This document shows, in pieces, positions 24,466 through 32,917 of a DNA stretch of 33,719 nucleotides. Source of the DNA: an uncultured Bacteroidota bacterium (GTDB taxonomy: Bacteria > Bacteroidota > Bacteroidia > Chitinophagales > LD1); NCBI GenBank assembly GCA_903917755.1, contig CAIXBT010000290.1, positions 1-33,719 of the forward strand, read 5' to 3'. The notes under the pieces were generated by a model, which was given only the letters and a program-made list of their open reading frames with translations, ran no database searches and was not told the origin of the DNA. The position numbers were made by a program, and so were the translations under genes. The number at the start of each line of letters is the position of its first letter. Position 1 is the first letter of the stretch.

Positions 24466-25047
24466 ATGCTCGGCCTCAAACTACCTACCGATCCCCGCTG
24501 GGTCAACCTCGCTGAAAAGTCTATCGAAGACATTCTCACAGACCATGCTTACTGTGAGCAGAAGGCTACTTCCACCGGCATTTCGCTGATCCAGAATTAT
24601 CCCGAATATGAAGATATGGTAGATGCCGTGCTGCCCATCGTGACAGAAGAGTGGGGCCATTTCAAAATGGTGCTGGACCTGCTCAAAAAAAGAGGCCTTA
24701 AACTTGGCCCGCAGCGAAAGGATATTTATGTCAACGAACTCATGAAATTCGTTCAGAAAGGTGGCAATCGCAAGCAATCTCTCACCGACAAATTGCTTTT
24801 CAGTGCTATGATAGAGGCAAGAAGCTGTGAGCGCTTCAGGCTTTTGTCAAAAGAAATGAAGGATGAAGAGTTGAAAGAATTCTATAAAAGACTGATGGTA
24901 AGCGAAGCGGGCCACTATAAATTATTTCTAGATCTGGCTATCGAAATAAGCGGCGAAGCATTTGCAGAAAAACGCTGGCAGCAATGGATAGACTACGAAG
25001 CCGAGGTGATCCAAAAGATAGATCTGAGGGGGGATAGGATGCATTAA
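24466..25047 (+). CDS. miaE: tRNA-(ms2io6A)-hydroxylase (MiaE-like)
   Basis: A 193-residue non-haem diiron protein of the MiaE family, which hydroxylates the isopentenyl group of ms2i6A at tRNA position 37. I start it at ATG 24466 (MLGLKLPTDPRWVNLAEKS), the usual beginning of the family, rather than at an upstream in-frame TTG. Diiron ligand candidates are the Glu in DHAYCEQKA, the EEWGHF pair, IEARSCERFR and VSEAGHYKLF. The all-helical ferritin-like pattern and length match. It is a single gene oriented opposite to deoC. The modification pathway genes miaA and miaB are not in the window. Confidence 0.9.
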   Translation: MLGLKLPTDPRWVNLAEKSIEDILTDHAYCEQKATSTGISLIQNYPEYEDMVDAVLPIVTEEWGHFKMVLDLLKKRGLKLGPQRKDIYVNELMKFVQKGGNRKQSLTDKLLFSAMIEARSCERFRLLSKEMKDEELKEFYKRLMVSEAGHYKLFLDLAIEISGEAFAEKRWQQWIDYEAEVIQKIDLRGDRMH

Positions 25048-25058
25048 AGGATAAATGG

Positions 25059-25648
25059 ATGGAACCAATAATTATTAGTTTGGAGCCTAATCCGGACTAT
25101 TGGCTGGAATTATATTTTGTCAATGGTAATGATACCTTGTTAGGAAACCAATGGGTAAAATATTCATTCAGGTATTTTACTCTCTGCTCTGCTTTGCTGA
25201 TCCTTTTTTTTGTTTTGTATATCTGCGACCATAGTTTTATTCCTGGTGTGTGGGGGCAGCATTCTTTTTTGTACTATGTCTCATAGACTTAATCAGACGA
25301 TTCAAAAAATATTATACATGGCGAAAAGCCGTATTGAAATATCTTAAGGACTTTCATAAAATCACGAGATACGAATTAGCTCTGTCTGAGGATCATATTG
25401 AAACGATCTTAAATGGGCGATCATACAATAAAGAAAAGTGGTCATCTTTTGAAAAAGTAGAACTTACAAAAAGAGGCCTCCGGCTTTATCATCCAAAGAC
25501 CCTCTATCCGATCCCAAGCAAAGCCATGTCACAAGAGAATTTCGACATCCTCTTCAATTTTGCAGAAGAACGCATAAAGTTCTATGAAGGAGTGCCCGAG
25601 GAAGAAGAAGAGGAGGAGGAATATAAGGGCCATAAATGGTCAAATTAA
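25059..25648 (+). pseudogene. Frameshifted YcxB-like membrane protein gene
   Basis: Two overlapping frames together make one YcxB-like protein. The first (25059-25286) encodes the N-terminal arm and first membrane helix (FRYFTLCSALLILFFVLYIC) and then loses sense. The second (25250-25648) begins inside the second helix (AAFFFVLCLIDLIRRFKKYY) and carries the soluble YcxB domain (ALSEDHIETILNGRSYNKEK, then WSSFEKVEL, YPIPSKAMS) plus an acidic tail of eight glutamates. One extra G in the G5 run at 25252-25256 would join them as VWGAAFFF. A T8 run at 25204-25211 is another slippery spot. It could be a true frameshift, contingency slippage or a sequencing error. Function of the family is unknown. 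Confidence 0.7.
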
Positions 25649-25995
25649 GCCATCAATATTTCATAAGGAATATCATATAAATCATGCAATGATTTTATCA
25701 TTCTTTTAGAAAGTTCTCGTTTCCTATTTAATACTTCTGATATTTTGCTTTTGTTGCCAATAGCTTTTTCAAGCTCCTTTCGTTCTATTCCCTTTTCTTC
25801 CATAATATATTTAATAGCTTCTACAGCATCAGGAGCTTCGATAGGAAAATTTATCTCTTCATATTTATCTATCAGAGTAGCTAAAATATCCAATTCATCA
25901 TCTTCCAGAGTTCCGGATTTTGCACCCCATAGTACTTCCATACGCTTGAGTGCATCTGCGTGATCCTTCTTTGTTCGGATGGGTTTAATATTCAT
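25645..25995 (-). CDS. higA: HigA-type antitoxin
   Basis: A 116-residue antitoxin with a C-terminal helix-turn-helix of the Xre/HigA type: APDAVEAIKYIMEEKGIERK followed by LEKAIGNKSKISEVLNRKRE and a terminal helix SLHDLYDIPYEILMA. The N-terminal part (MNIKPIRTKKDHADALKRME, then LWGAKSGTLEDDELDILA) is the usual toxin-neutralising segment of this family. It lies 2 bases after higB on the same strand, the reverse order (toxin first) typical of hig loci. It should bind HigB and repress the shared promoter. Its 3' end overlaps the convergent YcxB-like gene by 4 bases. Confidence 0.9.
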   Translation of the reverse strand: MNIKPIRTKKDHADALKRMEVLWGAKSGTLEDDELDILATLIDKYEEINFPIEAPDAVEAIKYIMEEKGIERKELEKAIGNKSKISEVLNRKRELSKRMIKSLHDLYDIPYEILMA

Positions 25996-25997
25996 GA

Positions 25998-26291
25998 TTA
26001 AATGGTTTTTGCGTCTATTTTATCATAAGCTTTATGCGTACCTATGAATCTAATCCATACTATTTGTTTTCGATAATTAATGGCAGCTATCAAACGATAT
26101 TCATTCCCCTTTATATTAAAGACCACTCTGTCATTTCCCACTACACTTGCATTCCCAAATTGTGCCTTTAACTCATTAAAGTTTTCCCAACCAGCTTTTT
26201 TGATTTGAGCGTACCACAACTTTAGAGGCAATTCCGAATCAGGGTATTTCCCCCAATATTCTCGTAAAGTACTTCGGGCAATGAGTCTCAT
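25998..26291 (-). CDS. higB: HigB-type toxin (RelE superfamily mRNA interferase)
   Basis: A 97-residue toxin. I use ATG 26291 (MRLIARSTLREYW) instead of the in-frame TTG at 26300, because the TTG lies in the -7 element. Typical HigB phrases are STLREYWGKYPDSELPLKLW, NVYFNLKGN-type VVFNIKGNEYRLIAAINY and a C-terminal WIRFIGTHKAYDKIDA, where HK..YD is the conserved end of this subfamily. HigB cleaves mRNA on the ribosome; HigA, encoded next, neutralises it. The pair lies between recJ and the YcxB-like gene, a typical accessory insertion. No direct repeats marking an insertion were seen. Confidence 0.9.
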   Translation of the reverse strand: MRLIARSTLREYWGKYPDSELPLKLWYAQIKKAGWENFNELKAQFGNASVVGNDRVVFNIKGNEYRLIAAINYRKQIVWIRFIGTHKAYDKIDAKTI

Positions 26292-26297
26292 TGGATA

Positions 26298-26305
26298 CAA
26301 AGATA
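26298..26305 (-). promoter_or_regulatory. -7 element of higBA, nearly abutting the start codon
   Basis: The minus strand reads TATCTTTG, an exact TAnnTTTG match, ending only 6 bases before the higB ATG. Transcription starting the usual few bases after the -7 word would give a nearly leaderless mRNA. A TTTTTG about 23 bases upstream could serve as -33. Confidence 0.5.
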
Positions 26306-26389
26306 AAATAAAGTTTCCAAAACGGGAACAAAAATTTCTTTAATCTCAGAATAAAATTAGAGTTGCTAAAACCAACACAGAGTTGTCAA

Positions 26390-28099
26390 TCATTCACTGA
26401 CCCTCACATCCTTTACAGATATTTGCAGTGAGACCTTATCATTCCAGACATTCTCTTCTATCTGATAGCACATATCGAAGTGCACATCTTTGACTATCGG
26501 AAATTTATATCCCAAACCAAAACCGATGCCGTCTATGGTGTCGCTATTTATAGGTCTTCGGATCGAAAATTTAATGTGCTCTTCCTTCACTATTTTGCTC
26601 CATTTGCTATCGCGCAGATGCCTGCTGAGAAAGACTGGCTTCATATTGCCTGGGCCGAAGGGAGCCATCTGTGTGATGATATTATAGAACTTGGGATTGA
26701 TGTCTTCCAGAGATAATTCCGCATCGATCTCTATCTCCGGTATCATCTGATCGGGAGTGATCCGTTCTGCCACTACTTTCTCAAATGCCTCAGAGAAATC
26801 TTTAACTTTTTCGGGCAGCATAGTGAGCCCGGCAGCAAATTTATGTCCGCCGAATTGTATCAGGTGCTCGCGACACTGGTCTATCGCCTCATAGAGGTCA
26901 AATCCTTTCACAGATCTACCGGAGCCGGTCACTTTGCCATCAGATAGCGTAAGTACGATAGTGGGGCGGTAGTAGTTTTCTATTAGCCTCGATGCCACAA
27001 TACCGATCACGCCCTTATGCCAGTTCTCATCATACAGTACGGTCGATTTTCGCTGTAGCATCGACTCATCCGTTCCTATCATATCGAGTGCCTGCTGGGT
27101 TATACTTTTGTCGAGGTCTTTTCGCTCCTGATTGAACTGTTGCAATGTGTCTGCATGACCGTCTGATGCGGCATCCTCTTCGGCTATCAGCAGTCTTACT
27201 GCATGTTTGGCATCGTCTATACGTCCTGCAGCATTGATGCGAGGTCCTATGATGAAAACTATATCTGAGATATCCAGCCTTTTGTCGATATCTGCTACTC
27301 CCATGAGCGATTTTAATCCCATGGAGGGTGAAGTATTCAATTTCTCCAGACCATGAAAAGCCATTATCCGATTTTCGCCTGTGATCGGTACAATGTCTGA
27401 AGCAATACTCACGCAGACCATATCCAGATATTGATATGTTTTTTCTTTAGGTATGCCCTGCTGCTGTGCGAATGCCTGTATTAGTTTGAACCCGATACCG
27501 CAGCCGCTGAGCTCCTTATATGGATAAGGGCAATCTTCCTGCTTCGGATCCAGGACTGCTATTGCTGCAGGCGCCTCATCTCCCGGTGTGTGGTGGTCAC
27601 AAATAATGAAGTCAACACCTTTGCTATTGGCATAATCCACTTTGTCATTTGACTTGATGCCACAGTCCAGCGCGATGATGAGGGAGAAACCATTGTCGGC
27701 TGCAAAATCGATCCCCTTTGAAGATATTCCGTAGCCTTCTGTATATCGATTGGGGATATAAAAATCGAGATTGGGATATATGCTTCGAAAAAAACTGAAA
27801 ACCACAGCCACAGAGGTAGTACCATCTACATCATAGTCACCATATATCAGGATCTTCTGCCCCTTTGCTATCGCATCGGTTATTCGATTGACGGCATTTG
27901 CCATACCCTTCATCAGAAACGGATCATGGAGACTATCCAGTGATGGCCTGAAAAAATTCCTTGCCTCATCGAAGGTCTCTATCCCCCGCAAAACAAGCAG
28001 TCGGCATAGGGCCGGATGTATCTTGAGCGATTGCCACAGAGCAGTCACTTTAGTTTCATCTGCGAGGCGGACGGTCCAGCGTTTTTCTAATCGGGGCAA
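26390..28099 (-). CDS. recJ: Single-stranded-DNA-specific exonuclease RecJ
   Basis: A 569-residue DHH-superfamily nuclease that degrades single-stranded DNA 5' to 3' in recombination and repair. Motifs in order: YGDYDVDGTTSVA (Asp88, Asp90, Asp92), ALDCGIKS (Asp145), CDHHTPGD (168-170), GCGIGFKL, GPRINAAGRIDDA, and in the DHHA1 domain GSGRSVKGFDLYEAI and FGGHKFAAGL. The C-terminal OB-like domain follows. Length is normal. The frame starts at TTG 28099 (then PRLEKRWTV, a normal RecJ opening); the codon preceding region contains an in-frame TAA and no ATG, so TTG appears to be the real start. It is monocistronic as far as seen, with higBA beyond its end. Confidence 0.94.
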   Translation of the reverse strand: MPRLEKRWTVRLADETKVTALWQSLKIHPALCRLLVLRGIETFDEARNFFRPSLDSLHDPFLMKGMANAVNRITDAIAKGQKILIYGDYDVDGTTSVAVVFSFFRSIYPNLDFYIPNRYTEGYGISSKGIDFAADNGFSLIIALDCGIKSNDKVDYANSKGVDFIICDHHTPGDEAPAAIAVLDPKQEDCPYPYKELSGCGIGFKLIQAFAQQQGIPKEKTYQYLDMVCVSIASDIVPITGENRIMAFHGLEKLNTSPSMGLKSLMGVADIDKRLDISDIVFIIGPRINAAGRIDDAKHAVRLLIAEEDAASDGHADTLQQFNQERKDLDKSITQQALDMIGTDESMLQRKSTVLYDENWHKGVIGIVASRLIENYYRPTIVLTLSDGKVTGSGRSVKGFDLYEAIDQCREHLIQFGGHKFAAGLTMLPEKVKDFSEAFEKVVAERITPDQMIPEIEIDAELSLEDINPKFYNIITQMAPFGPGNMKPVFLSRHLRDSKWSKIVKEEHIKFSIRRPINSDTIDGIGFGLGYKFPIVKDVHFDMCYQIEENVWNDKVSLQISVKDVRVSE

Positions 28100-28269
28100 A
28101 TCATTTATTTATATCTGCAAGAAAGAAAAAATATTTTTAGCAATGATGCAAATCAGAGTCTCAGTTTCATGTTTTGCAAACGGGTTCAATACAGTTATTG
28201 TAAAAGATACTGACTATCAGTGATCAAAGAAACAAAAATCTGCTTACATTTATAGTAAAATAGACCCCG

Positions 28270-29730
28270 ATGAGAAAGTTATATCTTTTGATGTTGTTTG
28301 CATTTTGCAGCATCGTTTCTAATGCGCAGAGGGCACCGAAAGCAATCAATGACGTGGCTCGTATATATGAAAACGGGACGGTAGTCATAAATGTTCTGGC
28401 CAATGATTCAAATTTCAATCAGCCGGATTCGGTTTGCTTGACCAGTGTATGGGGTGGCGCCACAGGATGGGCTACAGTTCAGGGATGCATGACGGTTACA
28501 TTTCACCCGCTCAACCCTACTTTCGTAGGGGTTGATACTTTTTATTATAGATCATGTGACCAACTGTTGCCTGCACTTTGTGATACCGGACGAGTGATCG
28601 TAACGGTACTTATCGAGGCACCGAAAGCACTCAATGATACGGCAACATTGATACAAGGAGATTCGATCACGATGAATGTGCTGGCTAATGACTCAAATTT
28701 CAATCCTCAGGATAGCATACGCATTACCGGTATATGGGGGGCGCCTGCAGGTTGGGCTACGATCTTAGACAGTACACAAGTGAAAGTTCGATCCACCAAT
28801 CCGAATTTTTACGGCCTCGTGTACATACGCTATCGTTCATGCGATACAAGGGTAGTGGGTCTGTGCGACACTGGCACGGCGGTGGTGAACATCATACGCA
28901 CACCGAGGGCTTATCTTGATTCAGCATCGCTGATACAACCCGACACAGCCTTTATCAATGTGTTGGCCAATGATTCTGATCTCAATGCGCTGGACTCAAC
29001 ATGTATCACCAACATTTGGGGTATGCCGACAGGATGGGCTACTGTGCAGGGATGCGGGCAGATCGTTTTCAATCCCACCAATTTTAATTATTTCGGCAGT
29101 GATACTTTCTACTACAGGTCATGCTATACTCAGATCCCGACACTATGTGATACCGCGAAAGTAGTAGTGCAGGTCATTCTGCCTAAACCTCAGGTGGACT
29201 TTCTGTGGACTGAAGACTCGCCCTGTGTGGCACAGGTGGCCAATAACTCCACCCTGACCGACTCGGTGAAATGGGTGGTGAGCTATCTGACCAATAATGG
29301 TCATAATGATACTCTCTATAATGCCAGTCAGTTTTCTCTTGCTGCCACTATGGTAGATTCTGCTTTCGAAGCGCAGGTATGTCTCACAGGTTTCAATCCG
29401 GCAGGCGATACCACTATCTGTTATACTTTCTGGATACAATGCTCCCTTAGTAGCGGCATCCGGCAGATAGCGGACTCTCATCTCAGTGTGTATCCTGATC
29501 CGGCCTCTGAGCGGATATTTATAGACATGTCTAAAGTAGATCGCTCTGCTATAGGTGATGCCTCGATGATAGTGATATATGATATGATCAGCCAGGAACT
29601 CAGATCAATTCCTCTCAGTGAAATAAGCAATGCAATATCTGTCAGTGATCTGAGTGCGGGTATATATCTGATAGGGATCAAAGATGGTCAGAACCGAAAT
29701 GTGCTGAGCAAGTTTGAGGTAATGAGATAA
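28270..29730 (+). CDS. T9SS protein with three tandem cadherin-like/Ig-like repeats
   Basis: A 486-residue exported protein. MRKLYLLMLFAFCSIVSNAQ is a signal peptide. Three repeats of about 95 residues follow, each opening with a P(K/R)A...D segment and the phrase NVLANDS (near residues 41, 136 and 231), then a TxIWG(x)PxGWATV block and ending in (S/T)FYYRSCDxxxxxLCDT. Such VLANDS repeats are typical of bacterial Ig/cadherin-like adhesion modules with calcium-binding loops. A spacer rich in Cys and Thr comes next, and residues about 400-486 (YPDPASERIFIDM, LSAGIYLIGIKDG, FEVMR) form the T9SS sorting domain. A surface adhesin or structural role is likely, but the ligand is unknown. It is transcribed away from recJ and ends at a hairpin. 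Confidence 0.8.
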   Translation: MRKLYLLMLFAFCSIVSNAQRAPKAINDVARIYENGTVVINVLANDSNFNQPDSVCLTSVWGGATGWATVQGCMTVTFHPLNPTFVGVDTFYYRSCDQLLPALCDTGRVIVTVLIEAPKALNDTATLIQGDSITMNVLANDSNFNPQDSIRITGIWGAPAGWATILDSTQVKVRSTNPNFYGLVYIRYRSCDTRVVGLCDTGTAVVNIIRTPRAYLDSASLIQPDTAFINVLANDSDLNALDSTCITNIWGMPTGWATVQGCGQIVFNPTNFNYFGSDTFYYRSCYTQIPTLCDTAKVVVQVILPKPQVDFLWTEDSPCVAQVANNSTLTDSVKWVVSYLTNNGHNDTLYNASQFSLAATMVDSAFEAQVCLTGFNPAGDTTICYTFWIQCSLSSGIRQIADSHLSVYPDPASERIFIDMSKVDRSAIGDASMIVIYDMISQELRSIPLSEISNAISVSDLSAGIYLIGIKDGQNRNVLSKFEVMR

Positions 29731-29743
29731 ATATAATTAAACA

Positions 29744-29810
29744 ACATAGGCGACATAGTGATCATAGAAGTGAGGCAAATCACTTCGTTCCTATGTGTTC
29801 TATATTTTTT
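29744..29810 (+). terminator. Compound hairpin with CATAG words and T-run
   Basis: Outer arms ACATAGG (29744-29750) and CCTATGT (29790-29796) enclose an inner stem GAAGTGA/TCACTTC (29767-29773 and 29780-29786), followed by TATATTTTTT. It lies 13 bases after the T9SS gene stop and before the convergent CDGSH gene, so it likely ends transcription. CATAG recurs every 9 bases on the left and CTAT(G/A) every 9 bases on the right. Confidence 0.6.
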
Positions 29811-29828
29811 AGATGGTTTAAAAAAATG

Positions 29829-30029
29829 TCAATGCATCGCCTTATGTGAGCCATCGCAGAATGGCCACTTCTGGCTGAGCCTGCATCTGCAAAATGACAT
29901 TTGCGGCAGTTTGGTCAATGTTTTGCCATCTTCATCATGTACTTCAAAATCACCCTTTATTACCAAAGGGCCATGTGGTCGGAGGGTGACTTCTGTATGT
30001 TCTTTTTTATCTGTATGCAGTTCTTCCAT
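29829..30029 (-). CDS. CDGSH iron-sulfur domain protein
   Basis: A 66-residue protein with the full CDGSH signature CRCRLSQKWPFCDGSH: Cys47, Cys49, Cys58 and His62 are the 3-Cys/1-His ligands of a redox-active [2Fe-2S] cluster. The N-terminal half (VTLRPHGPLVIKGDFEVHDE) is the beta-strand part of the small prokaryotic CDGSH (MitoNEET-like) fold. It has no signal peptide, so it is cytoplasmic. Prokaryotic members are thought to act in iron, sulfur or redox handling, with no specific partner shown. It stands alone between two secreted-protein genes, so the context adds nothing. Confidence 0.92.
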   Translation of the reverse strand: MEELHTDKKEHTEVTLRPHGPLVIKGDFEVHDEDGKTLTKLPQMSFCRCRLSQKWPFCDGSHKAMH

Positions 30030-30197
30030 ATTGCAAATATGGTGGAATTATCATGGAATATTAATTGTGACTTCACCACTATTGCCATCACAGTTATGCC
30101 GAGAGGATTTTTCCAGCCATTTGCTATTGCTCGCATTTATTTTTTATGAAAAATCAATATATTAGAGTTGATTTTCAATCACCTAAAACATATTTTT

Positions 30198-31097
30198 ATG
30201 ATAAAATATACTATCATAACAGTCATGATGGCTGTCCTTGTTTTATCAGCCGCCGCACAGCCCAGAGAGCGGGTAGACAGGCCCGGTGGCGGCGCTGACA
30301 ATGGCCAAACGGAGTTTATGCTGCGTGGCATTTTCAATCAATCGCACAACCGCGTGACTTCGGGCAATCTGCCAAAGTCTACATATGCCGATTATGCAGC
30401 TGCCAGAGATGCTTACAAAAACAGCCCCAAAGCTCAAAGATCTTTCCTCAGCATGATAGCCCGATGTGATTCTTTTTATGAGCAGGGCATTCCCGAATAT
30501 ATCAGCAACAAAGTAAAAGAGTATAAACAATCATATCTCTCAGATGTCGCTCAAAAGAAAGAGGATCCCCGCTCTCTTTATGCTAAAATGAAAAGCAGGA
30601 AAACGGAAATGGAAAAGTATGTAGGACTATTGCCGCCCAATGCAGCCGTCTTGCCCGAACTGACTTCCTATAAGGATTCTGTGGTCAGCATGTATGACTG
30701 GTGCGAAAAGTATATGAACGGCGGTGAGTTCACTGCCTTCAAAGATGCTAAAGAAAAGGAAACCATCAGTAAGCGAGAATTCCCCAAGGCCATGGCCTCC
30801 AATCCTACATGGGACCAGGGTGCCCGAAAAGCTGCTACCAGCCAGATAGGGAATGATATCAAGATCCTGAAAAGCGCTGTAGTCACAAATGGATGGAGGA
30901 TCATAAAAAATGATGTCGATATCCCAAAATACCGTGTACAGGTAGTAGCTGTGGGCTTTAGCAGAGGCGGCAAATGCTTCTATCGCGAGGTTGAAGTACA
31001 GCAAGACTACTCCGGTGGTGGCACTTGGAATAATAGCTACGACTATAATGCAAACAATGCAATAGACATGGAGTTGCCCTGCGAAAAACTACACTAA
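30198..31097 (+). CDS. Secreted protein of unknown function
   Basis: A 299-residue exported protein. The frame extends upstream to TTG 30168, but ATG 30198 gives a clean signal peptide (MIKYTIITVMMAVLVLSAAA, cleaved near AQ), so I use it. The mature protein begins with a Gly-rich, charged stretch, continues as mainly helical (YADYAAARDAYKNSPKAQRS, KVKEYKQSYLSDVAQKKEDP), and has a C-terminal beta-rich part (KYRVQVVAVGFSRGGKCFYR, then EVEVQQDYSGGG). I do not recognise the family and see no lipobox or T9SS tail. It stands alone and ends at a strong terminator shared with rny. Envelope location is inferred from the signal peptide. Confidence 0.65.
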   Translation: MIKYTIITVMMAVLVLSAAAQPRERVDRPGGGADNGQTEFMLRGIFNQSHNRVTSGNLPKSTYADYAAARDAYKNSPKAQRSFLSMIARCDSFYEQGIPEYISNKVKEYKQSYLSDVAQKKEDPRSLYAKMKSRKTEMEKYVGLLPPNAAVLPELTSYKDSVVSMYDWCEKYMNGGEFTAFKDAKEKETISKREFPKAMASNPTWDQGARKAATSQIGNDIKILKSAVVTNGWRIIKNDVDIPKYRVQVVAVGFSRGGKCFYREVEVQQDYSGGGTWNNSYDYNANNAIDMELPCEKLH

Positions 31098-31130
31098 AAA
31101 AGGCGTAAAGAATCTTTTCCTTACGCCTTT
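31098..31130. terminator. Bidirectional terminator between the secreted-protein gene and rny
   Basis: AAAGGCGTAA (31099-31108) and TTACGCCTTT (31121-31130) are exact reverse complements with a 12-base loop containing TTTT. It starts right after the plus-strand stop (31095-31097) and lies 20 bases from the rny stop (31151), so it can serve both convergent genes. Confidence 0.8.
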
Positions 31131-31150
31131 GATATTTTCCAAGCGAGTTA

Positions 31151-32773
31151 TTATCTCGCTACGTTGACGCTTCTTTTTTCACGGATCACAGTCACTTTGA
31201 CCTGACCCGGATAGGTCATTTCCTTTTCGATCTTCTGTGCTATCACGAATGATAGTTCTTCAGATGCTTTATCATCTACCTTGTCAGCTTCTACGATTAC
31301 GCGCAGTTCACGGCCAGCCTGGATAGCATATGCTTTCTCCACACCTTCGAAATTCTGCGCGAGTATCTCAAGGTCTTTGATACGCTGCAGGTATCCCTCC
31401 ATGATCTCACGACGTGCACCCGGACGTGCACCTGATATAGCATCGCAAGCCTGTACGATAGGAGAGATGACATACTTCATTTCCATCTCATCGTGGTGCG
31501 CGCCTACGGCGTTCACTATCGCTGCATGTTCGCCATACTTTTCGCAGAGCTTAGCGCCGAGCAGGGCGTGAGACAATTCAGATTCTTCATCAGGCACCTT
31601 ACCGATATCGTGGAGCAGACCTGCGCGTTTTGCGAGCTTAGGATTGAGGCCCAGTTCTGCTGCCATAGTAGCGCAGAGGTTAGCCACCTCGCGTGAGTGC
31701 TGAAGTAGGTTCTGTCCGTATGATGAACGGAAACGCATCCTACCCACATAGCGGACGAGTTCGGAATGTAAACCCTGGATGCCAAGGTCTATCACTGTAC
31801 GTTCGCCGATCTCGCGGATATGGTCGTCAAGTTGTTTTTTAGTCTTCGCTACTACCTCTTCGATACGGGCCGGGTGTATACGGCCGTCGGTCACGAGGCG
31901 CTGTAGCGACAGTCTCGCGATCTCACGACGAATAGGGTCATAGCCTGATATGATGATAGCCTCTGGAGTATCATCTACCACAAACTCGCAGCCTGTAGCA
32001 GCCTCCAGTGCGCGGATATTCCTACCCTCACGACCGATGATCTGGCCTTTCATTTCGTCGCTTTCGAGATTGAATACAGACACCGTATTCTCTATTGCAT
32101 TTTCTGCAGCAGTACGCTGTATAGATTGTATGATGATCTTCTTAGCTTCTTTGTTGGCATTGAGCTTGGCAGTGTCTACTATATCTTTCATGATAGATAG
32201 GGCGCTGGCTTCGGCCTCTTTGCGCATAGAGTCTACGAGTTCCTTTTTTGCGTCCTCTTTGGACAGAGAGCTGATCTGCTCGAGTTTGTTCACGAAAGTC
32301 TCATGACTTTTTTCGAGTTGCTCTTTTTTGCTATTCAGTACATCCAGTTGTTTATTGAGATTGTCGCGTATCGCGTCGTGTTCTTTATCTTTTTTAGATA
32401 CCTCGGCTTCTTTTTTTGATGCTTCGGCCAGTTTGCTACTGGCATCGAGTTGCTGTTGTTTGATCTGTGCTTCTTTCTCTACCAGTTTCTTGCTTCGCTC
32501 TGCTATTTCCTGGTCGTTTTTGGCTTTCAACTGCAGGAAGTGTTCTTTGGCTTCCAGTTGTTTGTCTTTCTTTGTGTTTTCGGCGTTGCGATTGGCGTCT
32601 GCTATTATCTTTTCTGCGGCTGACTTGGCTTCTGTTACTTTCTTTTCGGCTTCGGCTTTTGCTTCAGCTTCTATTTTCTCCACACTACTTTTGGTGGAAC
32701 CCTTACCTGCAAAAAATCCAACAGCAACTCCAACTAAACCGAGAACTATTGCGATGATGATCGTTGTTCCCAT
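31151..32773 (-). CDS. rny: Ribonuclease Y
   Basis: A 540-residue membrane-anchored endoribonuclease that starts mRNA decay. The open frame extends to 32827, but ATG 32773 ([20 protein letters not shown]) gives the proper N-terminal membrane helix. A long Lys/Glu/Ala coiled coil covers about residues 30-190. The KH domain contains [19 protein letters not shown] (243-261) and the HD domain contains HSREVANLC (His360) and LLHDIGK (His-Asp 388-389), the metal site. Length is normal. It follows zapA on the same strand; between them lies the gene-less 7-bp-word hairpin, which would be in the rny leader or the zapA-rny spacer of the transcript. Confidence 0.95.
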   Translation of the reverse strand: MGTTIIIAIVLGLVGVAVGFFAGKGSTKSSVEKIEAEAKAEAEKKVTEAKSAAEKIIADANRNAENTKKDKQLEAKEHFLQLKAKNDQEIAERSKKLVEKEAQIKQQQLDASSKLAEASKKEAEVSKKDKEHDAIRDNLNKQLDVLNSKKEQLEKSHETFVNKLEQISSLSKEDAKKELVDSMRKEAEASALSIMKDIVDTAKLNANKEAKKIIIQSIQRTAAENAIENTVSVFNLESDEMKGQIIGREGRNIRALEAATGCEFVVDDTPEAIIISGYDPIRREIARLSLQRLVTDGRIHPARIEEVVAKTKKQLDDHIREIGERTVIDLGIQGLHSELVRYVGRMRFRSSYGQNLLQHSREVANLCATMAAELGLNPKLAKRAGLLHDIGKVPDEESELSHALLGAKLCEKYGEHAAIVNAVGAHHDEMEMKYVISPIVQACDAISGARPGARREIMEGYLQRIKDLEILAQNFEGVEKAYAIQAGRELRVIVEADKVDDKASEELSFVIAQKIEKEMTYPGQVKVTVIREKRSVNVAR

Positions 32774-32816
32774 TTTATTGTTGCTTTGTTTTTTATAATG
32801 AATGAATAAATAAATA

Positions 32817-32887
32817 CCAATTGACAATTGATAATTTACAATTGATAATGCGCTTTTGCCAATTATCCATTGTCAATTATTAATTTA
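32817..32887 (-). repeat. Element 4: gene-less hairpin of 7-bp words in the zapA-rny spacer
   Basis: AAT recurs at 32819, 32826, 32833, 32840 and 32847, and ATT at 32862, 32869, 32876 and 32883, every step exactly 7. The two halves are reverse complementary in register (words such as CAATTGA and ATCCATTG), with a loop of about 12 bases (GCGCTTTTGCCA). No frame fits inside. It has the same build as the arms around the four-helix-bundle genes, and its words resemble those of element 1. Confidence 0.8.
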
Positions 32888-32917
32888 CAAGTACCTGTTT
32901 ATGGGAGAAAATGCGCA

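Noticed and set aside
32328-32798. Plus-strand Ser/Leu-rich frame of 156 codons opposite rny
   Set aside because: It is the antisense of the Lys/Glu/Ala coiled coil of RNase Y, which produces low-complexity open frames.
32773-32917. Possible 6S RNA between zapA and rny
   Set aside because: The spacer is only 144 bp and mostly taken up by the 7-bp-word hairpin; no long imperfect rod with a central bubble can be drawn.
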